A DNA stretch of 64,000 bases from NCBI RefSeq assembly GCF_014268655.2, contig NZ_JABWQX020000001.1, forward strand, positions 3,254,001 through 3,318,000, given 5' to 3'. The position numbers were made by a program, and so were the translations under genes. The notes below the pieces were generated by a model. It made no database searches. It was given only the letters and a program-made list of their open reading frames with translations, and was not told the origin of the DNA. The DNA is from Pseudomonas marvdashtae (GTDB taxonomy: Bacteria > Pseudomonadota > Gammaproteobacteria > Pseudomonadales > Pseudomonadaceae). Shown piece by piece: positions 1 to 8,887 of the stretch; the first letter of the stretch is position 1; each line of letters opens with the position of its first letter.

Positions 1-698
1 AACCGGTTAGTTCGGTCAATACGCCAGACGCGAGCGGCTGAAAAAACGTGCGATTATCGGCTAGACAACTACCCCGGCCCTACGATGGCTCCGATGATTG
101 AATTGACTGCCGAGCCAACTCCCAACCTATATAAGCAGGCGAACCCAACAGCATTAATTGGATCCAAGTAACCGGTCATCACGAATATTAAAAATAAACT
201 GAACTAAATCGAATTACAGACTTTTTCTTATAGACTTAAATACAACAACTGCCCCGCCTTAGTTCGCCGTTATACAGGCGCCATTTTGCTGACTAGCAAA
301 CTCTATCGACCCGATCGTGCGTTCGACAAAAATCCAGCGCCGAAGTAAAAAGGCCTGACTCACCTCGAGCACGCAAACAGAAAAATAAAATAAATCCAAT
401 TAAATCATAAGGTAATGCTCTATATGCATTCAAATCCACGAAAAACCCGACGCACGCCAAAGCCCGGCTAAAAAAAATATTAATTAAACTTTTCATATAA
501 AACTTTGCGACAGCAATCTTTGATGTTATTAATCTGCCGCTCCACAAACAGCATGATGCCGCTACGCCACCTCTAAGCGCGTACAGCCCCTGTTGGTCCG
601 TTGGAAGTTACTTAACTTAAATCGCTTGTTTGCTCAAACGCCTCTTCGCGCTTGGGCGAACTGTTGTGCGGCGCAGTCACTGCGCGAGGAAGGGCGTC
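1..698. other. A/T-rich leader region upstream of the exopolysaccharide operon
   Basis: No convincing gene lies here. The stretch is visibly richer in A/T than the operon that follows, especially from 180 to 520, where runs such as AAAAATAAAATAAAT and AAAAAAAATATTAATTAA occur. A reverse-strand open frame at 293-547 has unusual composition and no family resemblance, so I do not call it. The region probably holds the promoter and long untranslated leader of the operon starting at wecB. I could not identify a specific FleQ, AmrZ or sigma-factor site by eye. Confidence 0.5.
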
Positions 699-1928
699 AT
701 CGCAACTTATCAGTCTCGGCTCCGGGTGCTGTCGATTTTTGGTACCCGTCCGGAAGCCATCAAGATGGCACCCTTGGTCAAAGCCCTCGCCGCCGAACCC
801 GGCATCGAGTCGCTGATCTGTGTCACCGGCCAGCATCAAAGCATGCTTGAACAAGTGCTCGACCTGTTCGATCTGAAGGCCGATTTCACCCTCGATGTAA
901 TGACGCCACACCAGACGCTCAACTCCCTGACCGCCGCGCTGTATGCCGCCATCGACCCGGTGCTGGAACAGACTCGCCCGGATCGCGTACTGGTCCATGG
1001 CGATACCACGTCGGCCATGGTGGCATCGATGGCGTCTTTCCATCGACGTATCCCTGTGGGCCATGTGGAAGCTGGCTTGCGTACCGGCGACATCTACAGC
1101 CCATGGCCGGAAGAAATGAACCGCCGCTGCATCGACCTCAGTGCCGATCTGCTGTTCGCTCCCACCGGACAATCGCGCGACAACCTGTTAAATGAACGCG
1201 CCCAAGGGCGCAGCCTGGTGACGGGTAACACGGTGATCGACGCGTTGCAGATGACCGCCGCGCGCATCGACCAGGACGCACGGCTGCGTGACGAGCTGGA
1301 CCGCCAGTTTCCGTTCCTGCAAACCGGACGCAAGTTGCTGCTGGTAACCGGTCACCGCCGCGAAAACTTTGGCGAGGGTTTTCTCGACATTTGCAAAGCG
1401 TTGCGCCACCTGGCCCAGCGCACGGATATCCAGATCGTCTACCCGGTGCACCTCAACCCCAACGTGCTGGGCCCGGTGACCGAACAATTGGGCGACCTGC
1501 TCAACGTGCATCTGATCAAACCGCTGGACTACCTGGCGTTCGTGCGCCTGATGCAACACGCCCATGTGATCCTCACCGATTCGGGCGGTGTGCAGGAAGA
1601 AGCACCGTCATTGGGTAAACCGGTGCTGGTGATGCGCGACGTCACCGAACGCCCCGAAGCCGTGGCGGCGGGCACCGTGAGACTGGTCGGGACTTCTCCG
1701 GCCTCGATCATTGCCGGTGTGGATGCGCTGTTCGACGACGACACCTTGTGGCGCCGCGCCTCACAAGCAGCCAATCCCTACGGCGACGGTCATGCCAGCC
1801 AGCGCATCGTCGACGTCCTGATGGGCAGAGTAGTCGAGGACTTCGTCGCGGGTCAGCTGCAGTCGCAACACGAGCCTCTTCATCCGTTGCCGCGCGAGGC
1901 GCGCGAGTTGTCCGCCGATTTCTCCTAA
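699..1928 (+). CDS. wecB: UDP-N-acetylglucosamine 2-epimerase (non-hydrolysing)
   Basis: Converts UDP-GlcNAc into UDP-ManNAc in the cytosol. The N-terminal strand and loop VLSIFGTRPEAIKMAPLV are the family signature. HGDTTSAM, GHVEAGLRTGD and the C-terminal TDSGGVQEEAPSLGKPVLVMRD complete the two Rossmann-like lobes and the catalytic region. The length (about 400 residues) is normal. The start is uncertain. A strong Shine-Dalgarno GAGGAAGGG (686-694) sits 8 nt before an ATC codon at 699, giving a protein beginning ATYQSRLRVLSIFG. TTG at 630 and GTG at 726 are in frame but have poor ribosome sites. It is the first gene of a same-strand operon and lies 37 nt before the BcsB-like gene. Together with nfrA and nfrB this suggests it supplies ManNAc for the secreted glycan, as reported for WecB and the E. 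coli N4 receptor polysaccharide. Confidence 0.9.
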   Translation: MATYQSRLRVLSIFGTRPEAIKMAPLVKALAAEPGIESLICVTGQHQSMLEQVLDLFDLKADFTLDVMTPHQTLNSLTAALYAAIDPVLEQTRPDRVLVHGDTTSAMVASMASFHRRIPVGHVEAGLRTGDIYSPWPEEMNRRCIDLSADLLFAPTGQSRDNLLNERAQGRSLVTGNTVIDALQMTAARIDQDARLRDELDRQFPFLQTGRKLLLVTGHRRENFGEGFLDICKALRHLAQRTDIQIVYPVHLNPNVLGPVTEQLGDLLNVHLIKPLDYLAFVRLMQHAHVILTDSGGVQEEAPSLGKPVLVMRDVTERPEAVAAGTVRLVGTSPASIIAGVDALFDDDTLWRRASQAANPYGDGHASQRIVDVLMGRVVEDFVAGQLQSQHEPLHPLPREARELSADFS

Positions 1929-1965
1929 CCACTGCCCCCTTCTTATCGAATCGAGATTTGCCTGA

Positions 1966-4179
1966 ATGAAGCCTTTCGTTGCCCTCCCTACGGGTGCGCT
2001 CAGCGCCTTTGCCTGTGGCCTGAGCCTGCTTGCCCTTATGCCGTCCTTTGCCCTGGCTGCGGACAGTCCGCTCACCCAGGCGATTCATCGTCTCAATGCT
2101 GACACCCGCCAGGAGCGCGTCGTGCGCCTGAGCGACCTGGGCATCACCGCGCCGATTCTGCTGGGCGCCAGCGACGCCCGACGCGAACTGTATCTGCCGG
2201 TGCCCGCCGGTGTTGTCCTCAATGACGCGACACTGCAAGTGGACGCCAGTTATCTCAACGGCGAAGGTGGCCGCAACACGCTGCTGTTGTCGCTTGATGG
2301 ATATCCGGTACGCGCCGAAGGGCTCAGCGAGGCACAGGGCGACGCCAGCGCGACATTGGGCGTTGACAAGGCACCGCGTGAAAACGGCTTGGTGCGCTTG
2401 GGCATCGCCTGGTCGTCAGTGGTTCCTCGTCCATTGTGCGAAGACGACCGAGTCATCGGCAACGTCCTGCGCATTCAGCCCGAGACGCGCCTGACCTACA
2501 GCTACGACGCCAGCCAATTGCGGGACGTCAGCGCAGCCTGGGCCGCACTGCCGAGTGAACCGGGGATCCTGGTCGCGCCGGGCTCATTGTCCGCCACCAG
2601 TTACGACGCCGCCTGGAAACTTGGCGTAGCCCTGGCACGTATCGGCAAACACAGCCGCATCCTGCCCTTCCCTGCCCTGCAGGACAGCGTGGACCTCAGC
2701 GGCCTGCGCATCCCCGCCGAGCTGCTGAGCATTCCAGCCTTTGCCAGCCTCAATGGCAAAGGCCAGCATACCCTCGCCAACCCGGCCGAGATCGGCGCCC
2801 TGTTGATGCTGGGCCAGACCTCGAACGTACAGGCCGACCTGGCGATCAACGACCCGCAACTGCTCCAAGCCGTCAACCAAGCGCTGGATGCCTTGCAGAG
2901 TCAGGTCCAGGGAGTCGAAGCGACTGCGGCCAGCGCACTGACCCAGTGGCGTGAACAGCACGTCAACGCAGGTCTGGCCGCTGCCGGCAGCGACAATGTA
3001 CGCTTGGCGCTGCTGGGCACCCGCCCGGTGCTGATGATCGCCCCGGACGCCACCGGCAAAGCACTGTCATTGCTCGGTTCGGCGTGGAGCAAATTGGCCC
3101 GCAGCCGCCAACTGACGGTGAGCGAAGCGCAGACGCCGTTGAGCGACGATAACCGCGTGGCCCTGTCGCGACTGGGCGGCGCCCCTGGCACCTACGATGT
3201 CGCCTCGCGGTTCGACTGGAGCGCCTCGTTCCCGTTGGGCAGCGTGGCCTATGACGGTCGTTTGCCGGTCGCGGCCGTGGTGGACGTCTCCGCAGCGCCA
3301 GGTGCTTCGGACACCGCGCCGGTGGCCTCGCTGTTCTTCAATGACTACCTGATTGGCGCCCAGCAGTTAAGCGCCAATGGTGAATCACAACGCATCCAGG
3401 CCCATATCCCTCGTTATGCGCTGGGTTCGAAGAACGTGTTGCGCGTGTCGTTCCAGCGCCAGCCAGTCAGTGATCGGTGCCTGGAAACGCCTCAGGCTTT
3501 CCCGGTTTCGGTTTTGCCCACCAGCCATATCGTGCTGGACGCCAGCGCGTTGGCCGACGACTTTTCCGGCATGGCCGCACGTTTCGCGATGGACACCCAA
3601 GTCCTGGTGCCCCAGGCGTACCTCGACCATCCCGCCAGCAGCCTGGCGCGGGTGATTGCGGTCGCCGATGCCGCCGGCGTTTCGCCGCTGCGCGCACAGC
3701 TGAAAGTCAGTCCTGACGCCAAAGCCGTGGCCCGCCCGGACAAAGCCTTCCTGGCTTTCGAACTGCCGCTTAAAGACAGCAAGGAATCGGTCCAGGTCGA
3801 TGATCAGGGTCGCCTGCGCATCAACCACAAGGATCAAGTGCTCCTTGACGTGCAGTCGCTCAACCATCTGGCGTCGCTGCAAGTGGTGCAGACCTCGGGT
3901 CAACACGGCCTGGTCTATCGGACCCTGGGCAGCCAGGCGCCGAGCCTGGCCGAACCGATCGTGCTGACCCGTGGTGACGTGGCGATTCTTGGCGATAGCG
4001 GCGCCGTTGCCGTCATCGACAGCCAGGATCCCAGTGGCAGCCAGTTGATCGACCGTGAAGAACCCAAGGGCCTCGACGCCTGGCGTAAACCTTCGCTGCT
4101 CTGGCTGATTCCCGGCGGCATCGCCTTGTTCTTCATCTTGTTGCTGGCCGGCCGTCTCGCCCGTCGCAATCGCCAGTAA
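1966..4179 (+). CDS. BcsB-like periplasmic subunit of exopolysaccharide synthase
   Basis: A 737-residue exported protein. Residues 1-32 form a signal peptide with an ALA-AD cleavage site. The body resembles BcsB, the periplasmic carbohydrate-binding partner of bacterial cellulose synthase: an early SDLGI segment, a jelly-roll-like stretch with LYLPVPAGV, and LVRLGIAWSSVVPRPLCEDDR. A single C-terminal membrane helix (about 712-732, LLWLIPGGIALFFILLLAG) ends in RLARRNRQ. That is the expected BcsB architecture of a periplasmic body and a tail anchor that packs against the synthase. It lies between wecB and nfrB (12 nt before nfrB), so I infer that it escorts the NfrB product through the periplasm to NfrA. 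The BcsB assignment is by topology and motifs. Sugar specificity cannot be read. Confidence 0.75.
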   Translation: MKPFVALPTGALSAFACGLSLLALMPSFALAADSPLTQAIHRLNADTRQERVVRLSDLGITAPILLGASDARRELYLPVPAGVVLNDATLQVDASYLNGEGGRNTLLLSLDGYPVRAEGLSEAQGDASATLGVDKAPRENGLVRLGIAWSSVVPRPLCEDDRVIGNVLRIQPETRLTYSYDASQLRDVSAAWAALPSEPGILVAPGSLSATSYDAAWKLGVALARIGKHSRILPFPALQDSVDLSGLRIPAELLSIPAFASLNGKGQHTLANPAEIGALLMLGQTSNVQADLAINDPQLLQAVNQALDALQSQVQGVEATAASALTQWREQHVNAGLAAAGSDNVRLALLGTRPVLMIAPDATGKALSLLGSAWSKLARSRQLTVSEAQTPLSDDNRVALSRLGGAPGTYDVASRFDWSASFPLGSVAYDGRLPVAAVVDVSAAPGASDTAPVASLFFNDYLIGAQQLSANGESQRIQAHIPRYALGSKNVLRVSFQRQPVSDRCLETPQAFPVSVLPTSHIVLDASALADDFSGMAARFAMDTQVLVPQAYLDHPASSLARVIAVADAAGVSPLRAQLKVSPDAKAVARPDKAFLAFELPLKDSKESVQVDDQGRLRINHKDQVLLDVQSLNHLASLQVVQTSGQHGLVYRTLGSQAPSLAEPIVLTRGDVAILGDSGAVAVIDSQDPSGSQLIDREEPKGLDAWRKPSLLWLIPGGIALFFILLLAGRLARRNRQ

Positions 4180-4191
4180 CGGAAACCTTCG

Positions 4192-6306
4192 ATGACGTCG
4201 CTTTATTGGCCCTATTGGCTGGCCCACTACTACAACTACCTCGAGGTCGCGACCATCGTGGTCGCGGTGTTGATCCTGATCTCCAGCCTGGATGATCTGA
4301 TCATTGACGTGTGGTACTGGTCTCGCCGGCTGTACCGCAAGTTCACCGTGGACCGTAGATACCGGCCATTGACCGTCGAACAACTGTTGGCCCGGGACGA
4401 GCAGCCCCTGGCGATCATGGTGCCGGCCTGGCTGGAATACGACGTCATCGCGCCGATGATCGAAAACATGGTCTCGACGCTCGACTATCAAAACTACGTG
4501 GTCTTCGTCGGCACCTACATCAACGACCAGCGCACCATCGACGAAGTCGAGCGGATGCGCCGGCGCTACAAACAACTGCATCGCGTGGAAGTGCCGCATG
4601 CCGGGCCGACCTGCAAGGCCGACTGCCTGAACTGGGTCATCCAGGCGATATTCCTGCACGAGAAAACCCACGGCATGACATTCGCCGGCGTGGTGTTGCA
4701 CGACAGCGAAGACGTGCTGCACCCGCTGGAGTTACGCCTGTTCAACTACTTGCTACCGCGCAAGGACATGATCCAGCTGCCGGTGGTGTCGCTGGAGCGC
4801 AATTGGTACGAGTGGGTCGCCGGCACGTATATGGACGAGTTCGCCGAATGGCACGGCAAGGACCTGGTGGTGCGTGAAAGCATGACCGACACCGTGCCCT
4901 CGGCCGGCGTCGGCACGTGCTTCTCCCATCGCGCCCTGCGGGTGCTGGCCGGTGAAACGGAGAACCAGCCGTTCAACACCGACAGCCTCACCGAGGACTA
5001 CGACGTCGGTGCACGGCTGGCCAAGGTCGGCATGAACGCGATCTTCGTGCGCTTCCCTGTGCAGTTTCGTGTGCTGCGCAAATCCTGGTTCCGCAAGCCC
5101 TACGAATCGACGTTGAACATGCCGCTCTGCGTGCGTGAGTTTTTCCCCGACACCTTCCGCACGGCGTTCCGGCAGAAGGCCCGTTGGACCTTGGGCATCG
5201 GCCTGCAAGGCTGGGAACAAATGGGCTGGAACGGTTCGTTGGCCAACCGCTACCTGCTGTTTCGCGACCGCAAGGGCGTGGTGACAGCGTTCGTCAGCAT
5301 CATTGCCTACGTCATCCTGGTGCAACTGCTGGCCCTGATTATCCTGCGCCAGAGCGGCTTGTGGGACGTCAGCTTTCCAACACCGTTTGAAAACGGCGGC
5401 CTGATCAAGTACCTGCTGTTGGCCAACGGCGTCGCCTTGGCCTGGCGGATCTTGCACCGCTGTTATTTCACCACCGTGTTGTACGGCTGGCAGCATGGGT
5501 TGTTGTCCATCCCGCGGATGCTGGTCGGCAATTTCGTCAACTTCATGGCCGCCGCACGGGCCTGGCGCATGTTCCTGGTGGGCAAGGTGATGAATCGTAA
5601 ATTGGTCTGGGACAAGACCATGCACGACTTCCCGTCCACCGACCTGGTCGCCATCGCGCCGCGCCGCCTGGGCAGCGTGTTGCTGTCGTGGCAAGCCATC
5701 ACCGACAGCCATTTGCAAAGCGCCCTGGATGAACAGCAGGCGCGGGATGTGCCGTTGGGGCGGATTCTGCTCAACAACGGCTGGCTGGACGATGAAACCC
5801 TGGCCGAAGCGATCGCGTTCCAGAACGACCTGCCCCGGGTGTTCGACGTCGCCGAAAAAGCGGCGGCTTCATCGTCCTCGCTCAGCAGCGAGTTTGCGTT
5901 GCGCTGGCGGGTGATACCGCTGGGCCGCAACAGCGAAGGTTGTGAACAGATTGCCGTAGCCAACCCGCTTTCCGAGGAGGGCCTGCAACAAATCAGCGCC
6001 GAACTGGGCAGTGAGCCGGTGCAACTGATCGCCCGTGAGAGTGAAATCCTCGCGCTGTTGCGTCGGTTGCCAGCGGACAACGGCCACGCCGTACCGGATG
6101 CCCGTGCCCCGCTGCTGGGCGACCTGTTGATCGAGATGGGCCTGCTCGACCGCGACCAGTTCAGCCGCGCCATGTTGCAGTATCGGCCGCAGCATCATGG
6201 CCGGATCGGCGACTACCTCGTCGACAGCGGCGTCTTGCCGCGAGCCACGATCGAGCAAGCGGTGGCGCGCCAACACAGCCTCTACCCAACGGAGCTTCCG
6301 GCATGA
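4192..6306 (+). CDS. nfrB: NfrB-like membrane glycosyltransferase with C-terminal c-di-GMP-binding MshEN modules
   Basis: A 704-residue inner-membrane GT2 synthase. An N-terminal membrane helix (about 15-38) precedes the catalytic domain, which keeps the processive-synthase residues: HDSED (170-174), TEDYD (267-271) and the QKARW form of QxxRW (328-332). Hydrophobic segments follow at about 360-385, 400-420 and 440-460. The C terminus carries the GSPII_E N-terminal (MshEN) pattern of two 24-residue RLGxxL...Q motifs around a 5-residue spacer: 492-515 and 521-544, the second beginning PLG rather than RLG. A second, looser pair sits at 641-664 and 671-694. MshEN binds cyclic-di-GMP in other proteins, so allosteric activation of polymerisation is inferred. 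The gene overlaps nfrA by ATGA (6303-6306). E. coli NfrB (phage N4 adsorption protein B) has the same GT2 plus MshEN layout. Confidence 0.9.
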   Translation: MTSLYWPYWLAHYYNYLEVATIVVAVLILISSLDDLIIDVWYWSRRLYRKFTVDRRYRPLTVEQLLARDEQPLAIMVPAWLEYDVIAPMIENMVSTLDYQNYVVFVGTYINDQRTIDEVERMRRRYKQLHRVEVPHAGPTCKADCLNWVIQAIFLHEKTHGMTFAGVVLHDSEDVLHPLELRLFNYLLPRKDMIQLPVVSLERNWYEWVAGTYMDEFAEWHGKDLVVRESMTDTVPSAGVGTCFSHRALRVLAGETENQPFNTDSLTEDYDVGARLAKVGMNAIFVRFPVQFRVLRKSWFRKPYESTLNMPLCVREFFPDTFRTAFRQKARWTLGIGLQGWEQMGWNGSLANRYLLFRDRKGVVTAFVSIIAYVILVQLLALIILRQSGLWDVSFPTPFENGGLIKYLLLANGVALAWRILHRCYFTTVLYGWQHGLLSIPRMLVGNFVNFMAAARAWRMFLVGKVMNRKLVWDKTMHDFPSTDLVAIAPRRLGSVLLSWQAITDSHLQSALDEQQARDVPLGRILLNNGWLDDETLAEAIAFQNDLPRVFDVAEKAAASSSSLSSEFALRWRVIPLGRNSEGCEQIAVANPLSEEGLQQISAELGSEPVQLIARESEILALLRRLPADNGHAVPDARAPLLGDLLIEMGLLDRDQFSRAMLQYRPQHHGRIGDYLVDSGVLPRATIEQAVARQHSLYPTELPA

Positions 6307-8849
6307 ACCGCCCCCTTTTTACCCTTTTGGCGGCGGGGCTGAGCCTGATACCGGTGCTTGCCGTTGCCGAGACACTGCCGCTGCCGCTGACCGGTCCCGC
6401 CTACGTGGCCGCCAACGAAGCCTACAGCGCCTATGAGCGCAAAGACTACGACCTGGCCATCGCCAAGGCACGCGAAGCCTTGCGCCAGCGCGCCGATGTG
6501 ACGCGCCTCAATACGCTGATCGCCCTGGCCGAACGTGACAAGCAGCTGCGCGACCAACCCAGGACTGCCGCCTCGGGCCGCGCGGCTGCCGCAGCACCGG
6601 GTTTCGTGGCTGCGAACCGGGGCTTCAAGGCCTATGACCGCGAACAGTTCGGCCTCGCGGCGCAATCGGCGCGCACGGCCATCGCCCAGGCACCCCGGCG
6701 CCGGGAATATCGCTTGCTGCTGATTGATGCCCTGCAACGCCAGCAGCAACTGGAAGCCGCCGACCAGGCCGTCACCGACGCGCTTGGGACCTTTGCCAAC
6801 GACAATACGTTGTTGCTGCGTCGCCAAGCCATTCGCCGCCAACTTGCCGTGCCGCCGGCTGTCCAGGGCTACCGCGCCCTGGAGCAAGGCAACGCAGTGC
6901 TGGCCGTGACTCAGGCGCGCAAGGCCGTGGCCTGGGCGCCGGAAGTTGCCGCGAACCAGCAACTGCTGATCAGCGCCCTGCTCGCCGCCAAGGATTATCC
7001 AGGCGCCGAACAAGCCGCCTCGGCCGCGCTGGCTCGGGACGAGCGTAAAGCCGCGCCATGGATTCTGCGCAGCTATGCCCGCGATCGTCAGGGCAAGGCC
7101 CAGGCGGCCCAGACTGACGTTAATCGCGCCCTGGCCCTCAAAGGCCTGTCGGCAAGCGAAGTCCGCGATATCCAGCTCTTTGCCGCCGACGCCGCGCTGG
7201 CCCGCGGCGAGCCTCAGCAGGCGTTGAATCAGTTGCAGGCCTTGGGCAACGACGCTGACGATGCCATTGCCAGTCGACGCGCCACCGCGCGCGCGGCGCT
7301 GCGCCAGAAAAGCAAGGGCTTGGACAGTGTCGTCCAGGCGCCGCCACCGGCGTTGGATTGCCAGGAAAGCCCTTTCGGCCTGACCTGCGCCATCTGGCCG
7401 GGCACAGTGCGCGACGCGGGCACCGCCCCGGCTTCCCAAGCCTATGCCGCCCTCGCTCGCAAAGATCCGGCAGCAGCCTCAGCCCTGGCCAACCAAGCGG
7501 TAGCGCGGGCACCGCAGAACCCGGCTTATCGACGCTTGCTGGTCAGCGCCCTGACGGAACAAAACCGCCTGCCGCAAGCCATCGCTGCCGCCAGTGAAGG
7601 ATTGCAGGCCCACGGCGACGACGCGCGACTGTTGGTCATGCGCGGACGCCTGCGCCAACAAGTGGCCGACGAGGACGGTGCGCGGGACGACTTCAGCCGC
7701 GCGCTGGCCTTGGGCAGCCTACCGGCCTATGAAGAGGCCGGACTGTATGCCGCCATCGGCCAGCGCCGCACCGCCCGCGAACGCCTGCAAGAGGCACGCA
7801 GCAACGGCGAACTGGCCTCGGCAAGCGATCTGCAACTGGCCTATATTTCGGTCCAGGCGGGCGACGACGAAAGCGCCCACGCGGCATTTCGCAAGGCCGA
7901 CGCGAGCCACCGGTTGCCGCCGGCGGCAGCCCAGGATGCGGCTTATAACGCCATGCGCGTCCATGAAGACGATGAAGCCGTGGCGTATTTCGAGCGGGTG
8001 ATCGACGGGCAGAAAACCGCTGAGTCGCCGATGTCCAAGCAGCAGTTGTTCGATACCCGGCGGGCCGTGGGCGATATTTCCCGTACCTGGGGGCTGACCA
8101 GCACCACCAGCTATCGCGGCAACAGTTCCAGCGGCCTGAGCGCCGCACCGAACTCGACCAGCAGCGGCAGTGAAAGCAACGACCTTCTGCAGAACAGCAC
8201 CGAACTGTCCTGGCGCCCGCTGGGGTATCGCAATGCTCGTTTTGTCGAACTCTACGGACGCGTCACCGATACCCTGTGGAGCAAGAACAGTGATTCGGAC
8301 ACCGGCGCCGACGCGCTGCAAGGCGCCCTCGGGGTACGTATCAAACCGTTCAGTTCCGTCAACATCATGGCTGCCTTTGAACGCACCTTCCCCTTGGGTT
8401 CGTCAAACGTCGATGGCGACTGGCTGGTGCGCCTGGGCTACGGTTCCAGCATCGGCACAGACCTGCGGGTCGATGTGCCCAGCTGGTGGACCTCGCAGCT
8501 GTACGCCGAAGTCGGTCACTACATCAATGATTCACGGGATTACTTCAACAGCGAATGGCAAGTCGGCCGCAGTTACGCAATCGGCGGCACCGGTTCGCGC
8601 TGGGTGGCGTTCCCTCATGTCGTGGCGGCGATTGACTACGATTCGAAGATGAAGAGCAACAACAGCGGCGGCTTCGAATCCGGCGACGCCGGGGGCATCG
8701 GGGTCGGCAACAACGTGCGCTACTGGTTTCGTGAAGACGCCTACAATGCACCGCGCTCCTACGTGGATTTCTCCCTGCAGTACCGGGCCCGGATTTTCGG
8801 CGAGGAACGGGCCAAAGGCGTGTTCGCCCGCCTGACCTATTCTTATTGA
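6303..8849 (+). CDS. nfrA: NfrA-like outer-membrane exopolysaccharide secretion protein (TPR plus beta-barrel)
   Basis: An 848-residue protein with a signal peptide (residues 1 to about 22, ending AVAE). A long alpha-helical region (about 30-570) contains repeated TPR-like units such as AYSAYERKDYDLAIAKAREAL and FKAYDREQFGLAAQSARTAI. The last 250 residues are rich in alternating aromatic and polar strands (WRPLGYRNARFVELYGRVTD, YVDFSLQYRARIF) and end in an aromatic residue (LTYSY), typical of an outer-membrane beta-barrel. This TPR-barrel layout matches NfrA (phage N4 adsorption protein A) and is analogous to BcsC, AlgK-AlgE and PgaA. It would carry the NfrB-made glycan across the periplasm and outer membrane. 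Translation is probably coupled to nfrB through the 4-nt overlap. Confidence 0.88.
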   Translation: MNRPLFTLLAAGLSLIPVLAVAETLPLPLTGPAYVAANEAYSAYERKDYDLAIAKAREALRQRADVTRLNTLIALAERDKQLRDQPRTAASGRAAAAAPGFVAANRGFKAYDREQFGLAAQSARTAIAQAPRRREYRLLLIDALQRQQQLEAADQAVTDALGTFANDNTLLLRRQAIRRQLAVPPAVQGYRALEQGNAVLAVTQARKAVAWAPEVAANQQLLISALLAAKDYPGAEQAASAALARDERKAAPWILRSYARDRQGKAQAAQTDVNRALALKGLSASEVRDIQLFAADAALARGEPQQALNQLQALGNDADDAIASRRATARAALRQKSKGLDSVVQAPPPALDCQESPFGLTCAIWPGTVRDAGTAPASQAYAALARKDPAAASALANQAVARAPQNPAYRRLLVSALTEQNRLPQAIAAASEGLQAHGDDARLLVMRGRLRQQVADEDGARDDFSRALALGSLPAYEEAGLYAAIGQRRTARERLQEARSNGELASASDLQLAYISVQAGDDESAHAAFRKADASHRLPPAAAQDAAYNAMRVHEDDEAVAYFERVIDGQKTAESPMSKQQLFDTRRAVGDISRTWGLTSTTSYRGNSSSGLSAAPNSTSSGSESNDLLQNSTELSWRPLGYRNARFVELYGRVTDTLWSKNSDSDTGADALQGALGVRIKPFSSVNIMAAFERTFPLGSSNVDGDWLVRLGYGSSIGTDLRVDVPSWWTSQLYAEVGHYINDSRDYFNSEWQVGRSYAIGGTGSRWVAFPHVVAAIDYDSKMKSNNSGGFESGDAGGIGVGNNVRYWFREDAYNAPRSYVDFSLQYRARIFGEERAKGVFARLTYSY

Positions 8850-8887
8850 GGACTTGATGTGATGTGTATCTGCAACAAGGCGCTTGC

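Noticed and set aside
293..547. Reverse-strand 84-codon open frame in the A/T-rich leader
   Set aside because: It has no good ribosome site, no recognisable domain, and a composition expected from random A/T-rich sequence.
3385..4722. A 445-codon reverse-strand open frame across the bcsB-like/nfrB junction
   Set aside because: It spans the junction of two well-supported forward genes and has shadow composition without domains.
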